Below the pieces are notes generated by a model. That model searched no databases. It saw only the letters and a list, made by a program, of their open reading frames with translations, and was not told the origin of the DNA. 64,000 nucleotides of DNA from positions 1,798,001-1,862,000 of the forward strand of contig NZ_CP065138.1 in the NCBI RefSeq assembly GCF_015693305.1. The letters run 5' to 3'. This document shows positions 54,796 through 62,870 of this stretch, piece after piece. The stretch comes from Sphingobium sp. Cam5-1. Its GTDB lineage: Bacteria > Pseudomonadota > Alphaproteobacteria > Sphingomonadales > Sphingomonadaceae. How positions within the stretch are numbered: the stretch's first letter is position 1; each line of letters starts with the position of its first letter. The position numbers and the translations under genes are program-made.

Positions 54796-56988
54796 ATGTC
54801 GAAAAATCTGAAATTGATGGCATTGATTGCGACGATGAGCAGCACCACGGCGGTATACGCCGCCCCGACGCCTGCTGATCCAGCCTATCCTGATGCTCCG
54901 GCATCCTCAGCATCGCCCGAACAGGGATTAGGCGATATCATCGTAACTGCCCAACGCCGCTCCGAAAACCTGCAAAAGGTGCCGATCGCTATCAGCGCCA
55001 TGACTTCCGAAGCCCTGGCAAATACAGGCGTCACTCAACTTAACGACCTGACCGCTATGATATCCGGGTTCGCCGGACCAGGAGACAACTCGAACCGCCC
55101 GCCTCATTTGCGCGGGGTCGGCAGTCAGACGAATGTCGATGGCAATGACAGCGCAGTGGCCTATTCGATCGATGGCGTTTTCCTCCCCACCTTCAACCCC
55201 GCCGTCCTGGCCATCAACTATGTCGACCGCGTTGAAGTGTTGAAGGGGCCTCAGGGAACGCTCTTCGGCCGCAATTCCACCGGGGGTCTGATTTCGGTCA
55301 TTACAAGGTCGCCTACGGATCGCTTCGAGGCTGAGGGAGAAGCTGGGTACGGTAATTACGATACAGTCGAAGGATCATTCTACGCTGGCGGGCCGTTGGC
55401 GGACGGTATCAAAGCTAATTTGGCGCTTCAGGCAAGCCGCCAGGGCGATGGCTGGGGCCGCAACCTGCCGGACGGACGGGACGTCCATCGCAAGCCGCTG
55501 GTCTTTTCCGCGCGGAGCAAATGGCTGCTTGAACCCACCGACGGAACCAAGATCACGCTCACGGGCGACTATGAGCAATATAAGTCCGTTGGCGGACTGA
55601 CCCCGCATCAGGTCACGGGCACCGTTTCAGCCTTCGGCACCAGGGAGACGGCGAAGGATTGGGATTCCAATGTCGATACGATCGATAGGCAGAAGAGCGA
55701 GTCCGGCGGCGTTTCAGCCAAGATCGAGCAGGATTTGGGCTTCGCAACGCTCGTCAGCCTCACCGCCTATCGCAAGACCCACGCTTTGCCAAAGGACCTG
55801 GATTATGATGCGACGCCGATCTATGCCGTCAACGTAACAAACGATCTTAGAAACCGCCAGTTCACGCAGGAATTGCAGTTGATCGGCAATCCCGGGTCTA
55901 GACTCCAGTGGCAGCTCGGCGCTTATTTCCTGTCATCGCGCGACCAGGTGGACACATATCTGGAAGGCGGATTGCTCGCCCCAGCCCTTCTGGATGTCGC
56001 ACATGCCCGGCAGCGCACGCGGTCCTTGTCCGCTTATGGCCAAGGCACGTACAAGCTGACCGACGACACGCGGCTTACCCTTGGACTGCGCTACACGAAG
56101 GAACGGCGCAAGATGAACGGGATCGAAATCGCCACCTTGCCCCTTGCAGGCGGCGGAACCGAAGACGTTGAAGTCGCCAACGTCGATCAAAGGGTGTCGC
56201 AGGGCGTGGTGACATGGCGCGCCGCGATCGATCATGATTTCGGGCCGGACACATTGGGCTATGCCTCCATCAACAAGGGCTTCAAGAGTGGCGGGTTCAA
56301 TTTGGACGTCATCACAAACCCTCCTTACAAGGCGGAGGAGCTCATATCCTACGAAGCGGGCGTGAAGACGAGCCTGCTCGACCGGAAATTGAGGCTCAAT
56401 GTTGCGGGCTTCTACTATGATTACAGCAATATCCAGATCGTCGGGCTGGGTGCGACCAGCCTGGTGCTCTATAATGGACCCAAAGCCAGGATTTACGGGG
56501 CTGATGTCGACATAGATGCGCAGGTCACGCCGCGCCTGACCCTGTCGGGTAACTTTGAGCTGATGAAGTCAAAGTTTGGAGATTTCGATCAGGCGGTCTT
56601 CTACCGCCCCCTGCCTGGCGGCGGATATGAGCAATATGCCGACAATGCGCGGGGCAACAAGCTTCCGCTCGCTCCGGGCTTTACCGGCTCTCTCACAGGC
56701 GTTTACAAGATTCCAACCGACCATGGTGAATGGCAACTGGTCGGTACGGTCTCCCATAATTCTGGCTTTTACACGGAAGTCGACAACAGGCTGCGTCAAC
56801 CGGCCTATACATTATTGGCCGCAAACATACGCTACACGCTTCCGGGGGATCGCGTTTACGTGAAGCTATGGGGCGAAAATCTGACCAATGAAAAGGTCGT
56901 CAATTTCCTGGCGACGACGACTTTGTCGACGGCCGTGGTTCTGGACGCGCCACGAACTTATGGATTCACCGTCGGCTTCAAATATTGA
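54796..56988 (+). CDS. TonB-dependent receptor of the catabolic cluster
   Basis: 730 residues after TTTGAGGGGAATAAA. The signal peptide ends VYAAP, TonB box GDIIVTAQRR near residue 47, then plug motifs IDGVFLPTFNPAVLAINYVD and VLKGPQGTLFGRNSTGGLIS. The barrel ends TYGFTVGFKY with a terminal Tyr. It lies inside the synthetase-receptor-esterase-thiolase-SDR cluster, so it very likely imports that pathway's substrate, perhaps an ester that the Tat-exported esterase would cleave. Confidence 0.92.
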   Translation: MSKNLKLMALIATMSSTTAVYAAPTPADPAYPDAPASSASPEQGLGDIIVTAQRRSENLQKVPIAISAMTSEALANTGVTQLNDLTAMISGFAGPGDNSNRPPHLRGVGSQTNVDGNDSAVAYSIDGVFLPTFNPAVLAINYVDRVEVLKGPQGTLFGRNSTGGLISVITRSPTDRFEAEGEAGYGNYDTVEGSFYAGGPLADGIKANLALQASRQGDGWGRNLPDGRDVHRKPLVFSARSKWLLEPTDGTKITLTGDYEQYKSVGGLTPHQVTGTVSAFGTRETAKDWDSNVDTIDRQKSESGGVSAKIEQDLGFATLVSLTAYRKTHALPKDLDYDATPIYAVNVTNDLRNRQFTQELQLIGNPGSRLQWQLGAYFLSSRDQVDTYLEGGLLAPALLDVAHARQRTRSLSAYGQGTYKLTDDTRLTLGLRYTKERRKMNGIEIATLPLAGGGTEDVEVANVDQRVSQGVVTWRAAIDHDFGPDTLGYASINKGFKSGGFNLDVITNPPYKAEELISYEAGVKTSLLDRKLRLNVAGFYYDYSNIQIVGLGATSLVLYNGPKARIYGADVDIDAQVTPRLTLSGNFELMKSKFGDFDQAVFYRPLPGGGYEQYADNARGNKLPLAPGFTGSLTGVYKIPTDHGEWQLVGTVSHNSGFYTEVDNRLRQPAYTLLAANIRYTLPGDRVYVKLWGENLTNEKVVNFLATTTLSTAVVLDAPRTYGFTVGFKY

Positions 56989-57062
56989 TCGGATCACGGC
57001 CTGGTCCGCAACCGGCCCAGGCCAAATTTTAAAGTCCCTGTGTCATTTGCGTGGAGGGTCAC

Positions 57063-58183
57063 TTGAGCAATTCGAAAGTGGATATGCAAACTTCCCGGCG
57101 TGAGTTGTTCGCTGGCAGCATTGCCGGGATCCTGGCCGCGCAGGCAGCTTTCGGACAGGCGGCGGTAGCGAAATCGCCAGCGGAAGGCGACCTTGCGCCG
57201 ACGCTGGATCAACGGTTCCTGCCCAGTTCGATCGATGAAGCGACCAGGCGGGTCAATGCTATCATTGAGGCGGATGATGCTGATTTGAAGCTTTTGAGCG
57301 ATGTGAAGGAGATCAGAAAGCTCTTCTACGGTCCACCCGCCTGGACGCCAGATGTCGCAGCCGCCGGTACGCCGGGCATGAAGCTGATGCCGATGCCGCC
57401 AAAATCGGCTGTCAGTGAAAAGCTGATCCCGGGTCCATCAGCCAAGCCTGTTCGTCTGATGATCCTCCAGCCACCCGGCAAGGCACGGGGCACCTATTTT
57501 TATGTGCATGGCGGCGGCTGGGTTGCGCAAAAGCCGGAAGATTATCTGTCATTCCTCTGGAGATTCTGCCGGGAGGCGGAAGTCGCAGTCGTCGCTCCGG
57601 AATATCGTCTGGCGCCCGAAAATCCTTTTCCGGCAGGGCCAGACGATGTTCTGGCAGCGGCGAGGTGGCTCTTTACCTCCGGTCAGAAGGAATTTTCCGG
57701 CCCGTTCGTGATGGGCGGCGATTCCGCTGGTGGTCATCTGGCGGCGCTGACCCTTCAGCGTCTTCGCGACGAAGCGAACCTCACGCCGTTCGTGGGAGCC
57801 GATCTTGTCTACGGCGTCTATGATTTCAACATGACGCCCAGCGTCCGGCTGCATGGGCCGAAACTACCCCTCTCGACTGGCATGACGAAATTATGCACCG
57901 ATTGGGCCTGCCCCCCGGCAAGGACAGGTTCGATCCCAAAGTGTCGCCGCTATACGGCAGCATCGCTGGGATGCCGCCCGCCTTGTTCACAGTGGGCACG
58001 CACGATCCTCTGCTCGACGACACGCTGTTCATGGAGCAACGCTGGCGCGCTGCGGGCAAGGCAGCCATCCTGGAAGTGTACCCCGGCGGGGTGCACGGCT
58101 TCGATTGGCTGCCCTTGGCCATCGCCACCCAGGCCGTAGACCGGCGCGTTCAGTTTTTGAGCAGCATCGTCCGCTCAACGTAA
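57063..58183 (+). pseudogene. Tat-exported alpha/beta-hydrolase (esterase) with a frameshift
   Basis: Translation probably starts at TTG 57063 after GGAGGG. A twin-arginine signal (SRRELFAGSIAGILAAQAAF) leads into an alpha/beta-hydrolase fold-3 domain. FYVHGGGWVAQ is the oxyanion motif and VMGGDSAGGHLA holds the nucleophile Ser. After KLPL (about 57870) the frame turns to nonsense. Dropping one CT from CTCT at 57870-57873 restores DWHDEIMHRLGLPPGKDRFD, the catalytic Asp (VGTHDPLLDD) and His (GGVHGFDWL), with a stop at 58183 and about 372 residues in all. As it reads, the protein lacks Asp and His and would be inactive. Confidence 0.75.
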
Positions 58184-58258
58184 GACTGCATGCAGGTTGG
58201 CCGCTCACGCCCGCTGGCAACTCGAAGGGCGCTGCCCTTGACTATTGAAGGTTGAATT

Positions 58259-59443
58259 ATGGAACGGGATCCCGTCGTCATTGCAGCTTATGCCCGCACG
58301 CCCATGGGCGGCTTTCAGGGGGCACTGTCCTCGTTGAAGGCGACGGAGCTTGGCGCCACCGCCATCAAGGCCGCCATGGAGCGGGCAGCACTGTCGCCGG
58401 ACGCCGTCGACCGCATCTACATGGGTTGCGTCCTTCCCGCTGGACTCGGCCAGGCGCCAGCGAGGCAGGCGGCGTTGGCTGCGGGCCTTGGCCTCAATAC
58501 CGAAGCGACCACCATCAACAAAATGTGTGGGTCGGGCATGCAGGCCGCCATCATGGCGCAGGAGGCGCTGGCATCCGGCGCGGCCGATATCATCATCGCC
58601 GGTGGGATGGAGAGCATGAGCAACGCCCCCTATGCCCTGCCCAAGCACCGGTCGGGCGCGCGCATCGGGCATGACCGCATCATCGACACGATGATGATGG
58701 ACGGGCTGGAGGACGCCTATGAGCCGGGCAAGGCGATGGGTGTCTTTGCCGAACGAGCCGCGCGCGAATATCAGTTCGGCCGCGCAGAACAGGATGATTA
58801 CGCCATACGCTCCCTCGCCCGTGCCAATGAAGCGATCGCCAGCGGGGCATTCACGCGCGAGATCGCAGCAGTGACGGTCACAGGACGTAGCGGCGACAAT
58901 ATCGTTGATACCGACGAGCAGCCTGGCCGGGCGCAGCCGCAGAAGATACCGCACCTCAAACCCGCCTTCGTGACTGACGGGACGATAACGGCGGCGAACG
59001 CCTCATCGATATCGGACGGCGCGGCCGCTCTCGTCATGACGCGGCGGAGCGTTGCGGAGCAGATGGGATTGTCCTTGATCGCCCGTGTCGTCGCCAGCGC
59101 CGCGCACGCTCATGAGCCCGCGCTGTTCACAACCGCTCCCGTACCCGCGATGCGGAAGGTGATGGATAAAGCTGGCTGGCGCGTCGAAGACGTCGATCTG
59201 TTCGAGGTCAACGAAGCCTTTGCTGTCGTGGCGATGATCGCGGCGAGGGACCTCAACATCCCCGTGGACAAGCTGAACATCAACGGCGGAGCCACGGCGC
59301 TTGGCCACCCCATCGGCGCATCAGGCGCGCGCATCCTCGCGACATTGTTGGCGGCGCTGGAAAATAGGGGCCTGAAGCGCGGTGTGGCGAGCCTGTGCAT
59401 AGGCGGCGGCGAGGCTACGGCCATGGCTATCGAACTGATCTGA
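58259..59443 (+). CDS. Acetyl-CoA acetyltransferase (thiolase)
   Basis: 394 residues. The nucleophile Cys lies in TINKMCGSGMQAAIMAQEAL (near residue 89), and the two catalytic C-terminal motifs are NINGGATALGHPIGASGARI and SLCIGGGEATAMAIEL, where the usual CGGG Cys is moved to LCIGGGE. NEAFAVVAM is also present. It either cleaves a 3-ketoacyl-CoA with CoA or condenses two acetyl-CoA. With the SDR 12 bp downstream and the acyl-CoA synthetase upstream it looks like the last step of a beta-oxidation-type pathway. Confidence 0.92.
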   Translation: MERDPVVIAAYARTPMGGFQGALSSLKATELGATAIKAAMERAALSPDAVDRIYMGCVLPAGLGQAPARQAALAAGLGLNTEATTINKMCGSGMQAAIMAQEALASGAADIIIAGGMESMSNAPYALPKHRSGARIGHDRIIDTMMMDGLEDAYEPGKAMGVFAERAAREYQFGRAEQDDYAIRSLARANEAIASGAFTREIAAVTVTGRSGDNIVDTDEQPGRAQPQKIPHLKPAFVTDGTITAANASSISDGAAALVMTRRSVAEQMGLSLIARVVASAAHAHEPALFTTAPVPAMRKVMDKAGWRVEDVDLFEVNEAFAVVAMIAARDLNIPVDKLNINGGATALGHPIGASGARILATLLAALENRGLKRGVASLCIGGGEATAMAIELI

Positions 59444-59455
59444 CCGGAGAAAAGC

Positions 59456-60217
59456 ATGAACATCAAGGATTTCGCTGCCGTCGTCACGGGCGGCGCTTCA
59501 GGGCTGGGTAAAGCCACGGCTCGCATGCTGTCGGACAAAGGGGCGCGGGTCGCGATCTTCGATCTGAATGAAGAGGCAGGACGCGCCACCGCGACTGAGA
59601 TTGGCTGCCATTTCGTTCAGGTTGACGTAGCTGACGAAGCCAGCGTCTCGGCGGGTCTGGACGCTGCCGAACAGGCCCATGGCGTGGCGCGGATCCTCAT
59701 CAATTGCGCAGGCATCGCGCCCGCGATGAAGACGGTCGGCAAGGAAAATGCCCCCCACCAGCTGGCGCTTTTTCGCAAGACGATAGAGATCAACCTCATC
59801 GGCACCTTCAACTTGCTGTCCAAGTTCGCCGCTCGGGCGGCGGATCTGGAGGAGATGGACGGCGAACGCGCCGTGATCGTCAATACCGCCTCGGTCGCAG
59901 CCTATGAAGGGCAGATCGGCCAAGCTGCCTATGCGGGGTCAAAGGCCGGGGTAGCGGGCATGACGTTGCCGGTCGCGCGCGATCTTGCTCCCCATAAGAT
60001 CCGCGTCATGGCCATCGCTCCCGGCATATTTTTGACTCCGATGGTGGAAGGCTTTCCGCGCGACGTGCAGGATGCGCTCGGTGCCCAGGTTCCGCATCCA
60101 AGCCGACTGGGCAAGCCATCGGAATATGCTCAGCTGGTCGAAGCCATCATCCGCAATCCGATGCTGAACGGGGAAGTGATCCGGCTGGACGGCGCGATAC
60201 GAATGGCGCCACGATGA
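59456..60217 (+). CDS. SDR oxidoreductase, 3-hydroxyacyl-CoA dehydrogenase type 2-like
   Basis: 253 residues after CCGGAGAAAAGC. The Rossmann motif is VVTGGASGLGKATARMLSDK with Asp in IFDLNEE, indicating NAD preference. The active site shows NCAG, Ser in NTASVAAYEG, and Y-x3-K in AYAGSKAGVAGM. The sequence ILINCAGIAPAMKTVGKENA and the start NIKDFAAVVTGGASGLG closely match the HSD17B10/type 2 3-hydroxyacyl-CoA dehydrogenase branch. It would form the 3-ketoacyl-CoA used by the thiolase 12 bp upstream. Confidence 0.9.
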   Translation: MNIKDFAAVVTGGASGLGKATARMLSDKGARVAIFDLNEEAGRATATEIGCHFVQVDVADEASVSAGLDAAEQAHGVARILINCAGIAPAMKTVGKENAPHQLALFRKTIEINLIGTFNLLSKFAARAADLEEMDGERAVIVNTASVAAYEGQIGQAAYAGSKAGVAGMTLPVARDLAPHKIRVMAIAPGIFLTPMVEGFPRDVQDALGAQVPHPSRLGKPSEYAQLVEAIIRNPMLNGEVIRLDGAIRMAPR

Positions 60218-60386
60218 TGTAGGTCGAGAGGTAAAGCACAACCTCACGAGCATCTCGCAGACCCGGATCAGCGGGAGTCGGCGATCGCCATCACTTCCTA
60301 TTGAAGGTACTTTGGTACGATGCGAAGTCCGAATGCGACCTGCGCCATAGCTGCGGACCGCCACGACAATCGACCCGATTGCCCTT

Positions 60387-60686
60387 TCAAAATCCGATAA
60401 TCAGCATATCCAACGCAGCACTAACAGCGTCTTGTTCAGAAGTGAGGGATTGGACGGCATCCCCCAGTTCACGGGTCGGGACGCTCGCTGCAAACTGCGT
60501 CACCATTACCAGCCTTTCGCTTTCCACAGCCAAAATCGGGTTCAATCGTATAGCGGGTTTCGGAGCCTCGCTGATCGGCAACAGTGGGACCACCAAACGA
60601 GTGTTGAGATCGCTCAGAAGGTCTGCCTGACAATCGAGCACATACGAACCGCCCTGCTTCAATCGGTACACATCAAACTTAGCCAT
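60387..60686 (-). CDS. ccdB: CcdB-family toxin (DNA gyrase inhibitor)
   Basis: 99 residues, the normal CcdB length. FDVYRLKQGGSYVLDCQADL, LLSDLNTRLVVPLLPI and LNPILAVESERLVMVTQFAA are CcdB family features, and the C-terminus AVSAALDMLIIGF matches the Trp-Gly-Ile gyrase-binding tail only loosely (Ile-Ile-Gly-Phe, no Trp). CcdB poisons DNA gyrase. Its start overlaps the ccdA stop by one base (TAATG at 60686), so the pair is coupled. Confidence 0.9.
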   Translation of the reverse strand: MAKFDVYRLKQGGSYVLDCQADLLSDLNTRLVVPLLPISEAPKPAIRLNPILAVESERLVMVTQFAASVPTRELGDAVQSLTSEQDAVSAALDMLIIGF

Positions 60687-60937
60687 TAGAACCGACGATG
60701 CTGACTCAAGGGCAGACCGTGCTGTTCAACATAGCTGTTCGAGCTTTCTAACGCGGCAGCATTCTCCTCTTTCCAGAGGCGGCCCCGCTCCATCGCAATC
60801 TGCTCAGCCAATCCAACCTCACAGGCGCGGGAAATATTGATGCCCAGCCGTTTCGCTTCAGCTACCAGAGCTATATCCAGTGACACATTGGTCGGCTTGC
60901 GAGCCTGCGTCGCCAAATCATACTCGCGCCTGCCCAT
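60686..60937 (-). CDS. ccdA: CcdA-family antitoxin
   Basis: 83 residues. The N-terminal ribbon-helix-helix region RKPTNVSLDIALVAEAKRLG, INISRACEVGLAEQIAMERG binds DNA, and the C-terminal tail NAAALESSNSYVEQHGLPLS wraps the toxin, as in CcdA. It neutralises CcdB and represses its own operon, probably through the palindrome 19 bp upstream of its start. Confidence 0.9.
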   Translation of the reverse strand: MGRREYDLATQARKPTNVSLDIALVAEAKRLGINISRACEVGLAEQIAMERGRLWKEENAAALESSNSYVEQHGLPLSQHRRF

Positions 60938-60955
60938 GAGAGCCTCCTCAGATTC

Positions 60956-60975
60956 ATGCGCACATATATGCGCAT
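60956..60975. promoter_or_regulatory. Palindromic operator of ccdAB
   Basis: ATGCGCA and TGCGCAT form perfect arms around CATATA, ending 19 bp before the ccdA start. This is the expected place for CcdA autorepression. Confidence 0.6.
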
Positions 60976-61084
60976 TTCAAGCGAGGCCGTCAAACAATGT
61001 AAGGTCGCGCAAATTAGTCGCAGTTATCAGACTTTTGCCGGAGCTTTATACTACCCTGATGAGTCCCGCCCCTCCCACAAGCGA

Positions 61085-61369
61085 TCATTCTATCGAGAAA
61101 ATTCGAACTGAACTCAGATTTGTTACCCTCGTGACACAAGCACGGCCTTCACCGGTTATCGCAGCGCACAATATGGCAATTTCGACCTCTATTTGGCCTT
61201 TATCGAGTAGGGTCTTTTCCTCCCGTGATCGGGCGGACGGCTGGGCTACATCGCTCCAAGCGTTTGAGTGATGAACGAATATGGTGAGAATCCGCGACGG
61301 CCCCATCTCGCAGGCCTTGCAGTACGGAAGATCCGGCCGATAATGACGGGTTCTAATCCACTTAGCCAT
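61085..61369 (-). CDS. Possible small protein, unknown
   Basis: A 94-residue frame starting MAKWIRTRHYRPDLPYCKAC, with one Cys-x2-Cys and no recognised domain. The opposite strand is also open over part of the same stretch (to 61271), so coding on either strand is doubtful. It would be divergent from the hypothetical gene at 61404 and upstream of ccdA in the same direction. Confidence 0.25.
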   Translation of the reverse strand: MAKWIRTRHYRPDLPYCKACEMGPSRILTIFVHHSNAWSDVAQPSARSREEKTLLDKGQIEVEIAILCAAITGEGRACVTRVTNLSSVRIFSIE

Positions 61370-61403
61370 CGCGCTACTCAACTCTCTCAATGAAGGTTTT
61401 CCG

Positions 61404-61928
61404 TTGCGTCCCGGCTCCAAAAGTAAGTCACTCCCGTCCCGCCATCTTGCGATCGGCGACGGTGCGCAGACGATGTGGATCAAATTGCGATGGGAGGCGA
61501 ACCTGATCAAGGACGCTCATGGCAAGCGGCCAGTGGATGCTATTTCACTGATGTTTGGCGCAATCAACTTTGCGATTACAGCCCGCGCATTGGAAGACTG
61601 GGCGAGCAAGGAGTTGCAACAGCGAGAACGACGCAACGGCTTCAATTCAGCCAAGTACCGGAAAGATATCCAGGCAGCGGTCCCGATGCAGCCAGCATTT
61701 CGTGATATCGCCAACACCGCGAAGCACGGTGCCTACCGTGAGGAAAATTGGCTCGGAGGAACCGTCGAGTTGGTTCACATGCCGGGTTTGGCTGATACCG
61801 ATCGAGAGTTCGCCTTGATTTATCATGCGGAGGATGGTCACGCTCATGACAGCCTTACGATGTTCGAAACGGCAGCGAACGATTGGCTGCGCTACCTCAG
61901 GGCACAGAAGCTTATAGTCGGCCTATGA
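61404..61928 (+). CDS. Hypothetical protein, probably real
   Basis: 174 residues from a TTG at 61404, or 151 from the ATG at 61473, which I slightly favour (MWIKLRWEANLIKDAHGKRP). The protein has a helical, soluble look with MFGAINFAITARALEDWASK, FRDIANTAKHGAYREENWLG and a C-terminal FETAANDWLRYLRAQKLIVG. No known domain was recognised. It stands isolated between ccdAB and kdp in an apparently accessory patch. Confidence 0.5.
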   Translation: MRPGSKSKSLPSRHLAIGDGAQTMWIKLRWEANLIKDAHGKRPVDAISLMFGAINFAITARALEDWASKELQQRERRNGFNSAKYRKDIQAAVPMQPAFRDIANTAKHGAYREENWLGGTVELVHMPGLADTDREFALIYHAEDGHAHDSLTMFETAANDWLRYLRAQKLIVGL

Positions 61929-62670
61929 AAAATGGAGCGCCGATTTAACCGCCATTCCCTCAGTCCTGCCGAATCATAAGCCCAACGCGACTCCCACTGG
62001 GACCACGAGGGACCATCTCACAGCGCTTTCAGTGGGGGAGGCCCGGCCGATAAAGCCAAGGCTACGGTGCGCTTACGTGACTCGAATAGCGCCTTGATAT
62101 GGCTGGTCTTCTCGACTTTCTCAAAAGTCAGGTTGACCGACAACCCCGCCCTTACCCCCCGACATTTTTGACGACTTCCGGCACGCGTTCGAGTCACAAT
62201 TCCGTCAAAACTCAGAATCATCGACGCCCGATTCTCTGAAAACTCGTGCAAGGCAACGTCGTTTGGCAGGCACTCAATGGCATCGGCTGGCCGTTTGCGG
62301 AATGGCCGGGTAAGATAGTAGAACGAGGCAAGCTGCCACTCTCCCTCATTTTGCCAGCGCCAGCCGGTCGCCCCACACGTCTCGACTGCGATTCAGCGGG
62401 AGGAGAAGTTCGCCTAAGTCCAGCGAAATACCCAAGGGCAATAAACTTTCCCAGAGCTGATGAAATATCGCCAACCCTATGCAAATACTATGAAGATCGC
62501 CGCCTCTCGATCTCGATAAGCAATGGTCATCGGCAATATCTGAAATCCCTCACGAATCGCTGCCGATATCAGCGCGGCGCGTCTTTGGGGAAATCGGCAT
62601 GACCAGGATTATAGCCATCTTATCCCTTCTGCGCTCGGCGCTGGCACCAGCTTGGTAGAAGGAAGAGACG
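61929..62670. other. Intergenic stretch, no gene supported
   Basis: About 740 bp before the kdp operon. Frames on both strands between 62018 and 62602 overlap each other and have no motif or ribosome binding site. The kdp promoter must lie in its right part. No KdpE site was recognised. Confidence 0.4.
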
Positions 62671-62754
62671 ATGCAAGATCTGCTTTGGATCGGCGCGTTA
62701 CTCGGGTTGCTGGCGGCAACGCTCGCCTATGCCCGATTGTGCGACCATGCGTGA
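62671..62754 (+). CDS. Single-span small protein ahead of kdpF
   Basis: 27 residues; AGAAGGAAGAG ends 3 nt before the ATG. It starts MQDLLWIGALLGLLAATLAY and ends in Arg-Leu-Cys-Asp-His-Ala: one membrane helix followed by a Tyr-x3-Cys-Asp motif. I recall short one-helix frames with such an ending in front of kdp genes in other bacteria, so it may be a further small Kdp-associated protein. It starts the operon, 11 bp before kdpF. Confidence 0.65.
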   Translation: MQDLLWIGALLGLLAATLAYARLCDHA

Positions 62755-62765
62755 GGGAGACGGCG

Positions 62766-62855
62766 ATGACGCTTGACCTCTCGCTGGCCGCGCTCACCGC
62801 GATCGGCCTTCTTCTCTATCTCGTGGCGGTGCTCATCCGCCCCGAACGCTTCTGA
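62766..62855 (+). CDS. kdpF: K+-transporting ATPase subunit F
   Basis: 29 residues beginning MTLDLSLAALTAIGLLLYLV and ending IRPERF, the hallmark of KdpF with its Pro-Glu-Arg-Phe tail. It is a single membrane helix that stabilises the KdpFABC complex. GGGAGACG precedes the ATG. It lies 15 bp before kdpA. Confidence 0.9.
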   Translation: MTLDLSLAALTAIGLLLYLVAVLIRPERF

Positions 62856-62870
62856 CGGGGAGCTTGGACC

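Noticed and set aside
60837..61271. 144-codon plus-strand frame across the ccdA start region
   Set aside because: It begins antisense to ccdA and crosses the ccdA operator; no family resemblance.
62130..62143. GTTGACCGACAAC as another operator copy
   Set aside because: The half-sites are separated by 1 base rather than 4 and it is not in front of a supported gene.
62018..62602. Overlapping short frames before kdp on both strands
   Set aside because: They overlap each other in conflicting phases, with no ribosome binding site or motif.
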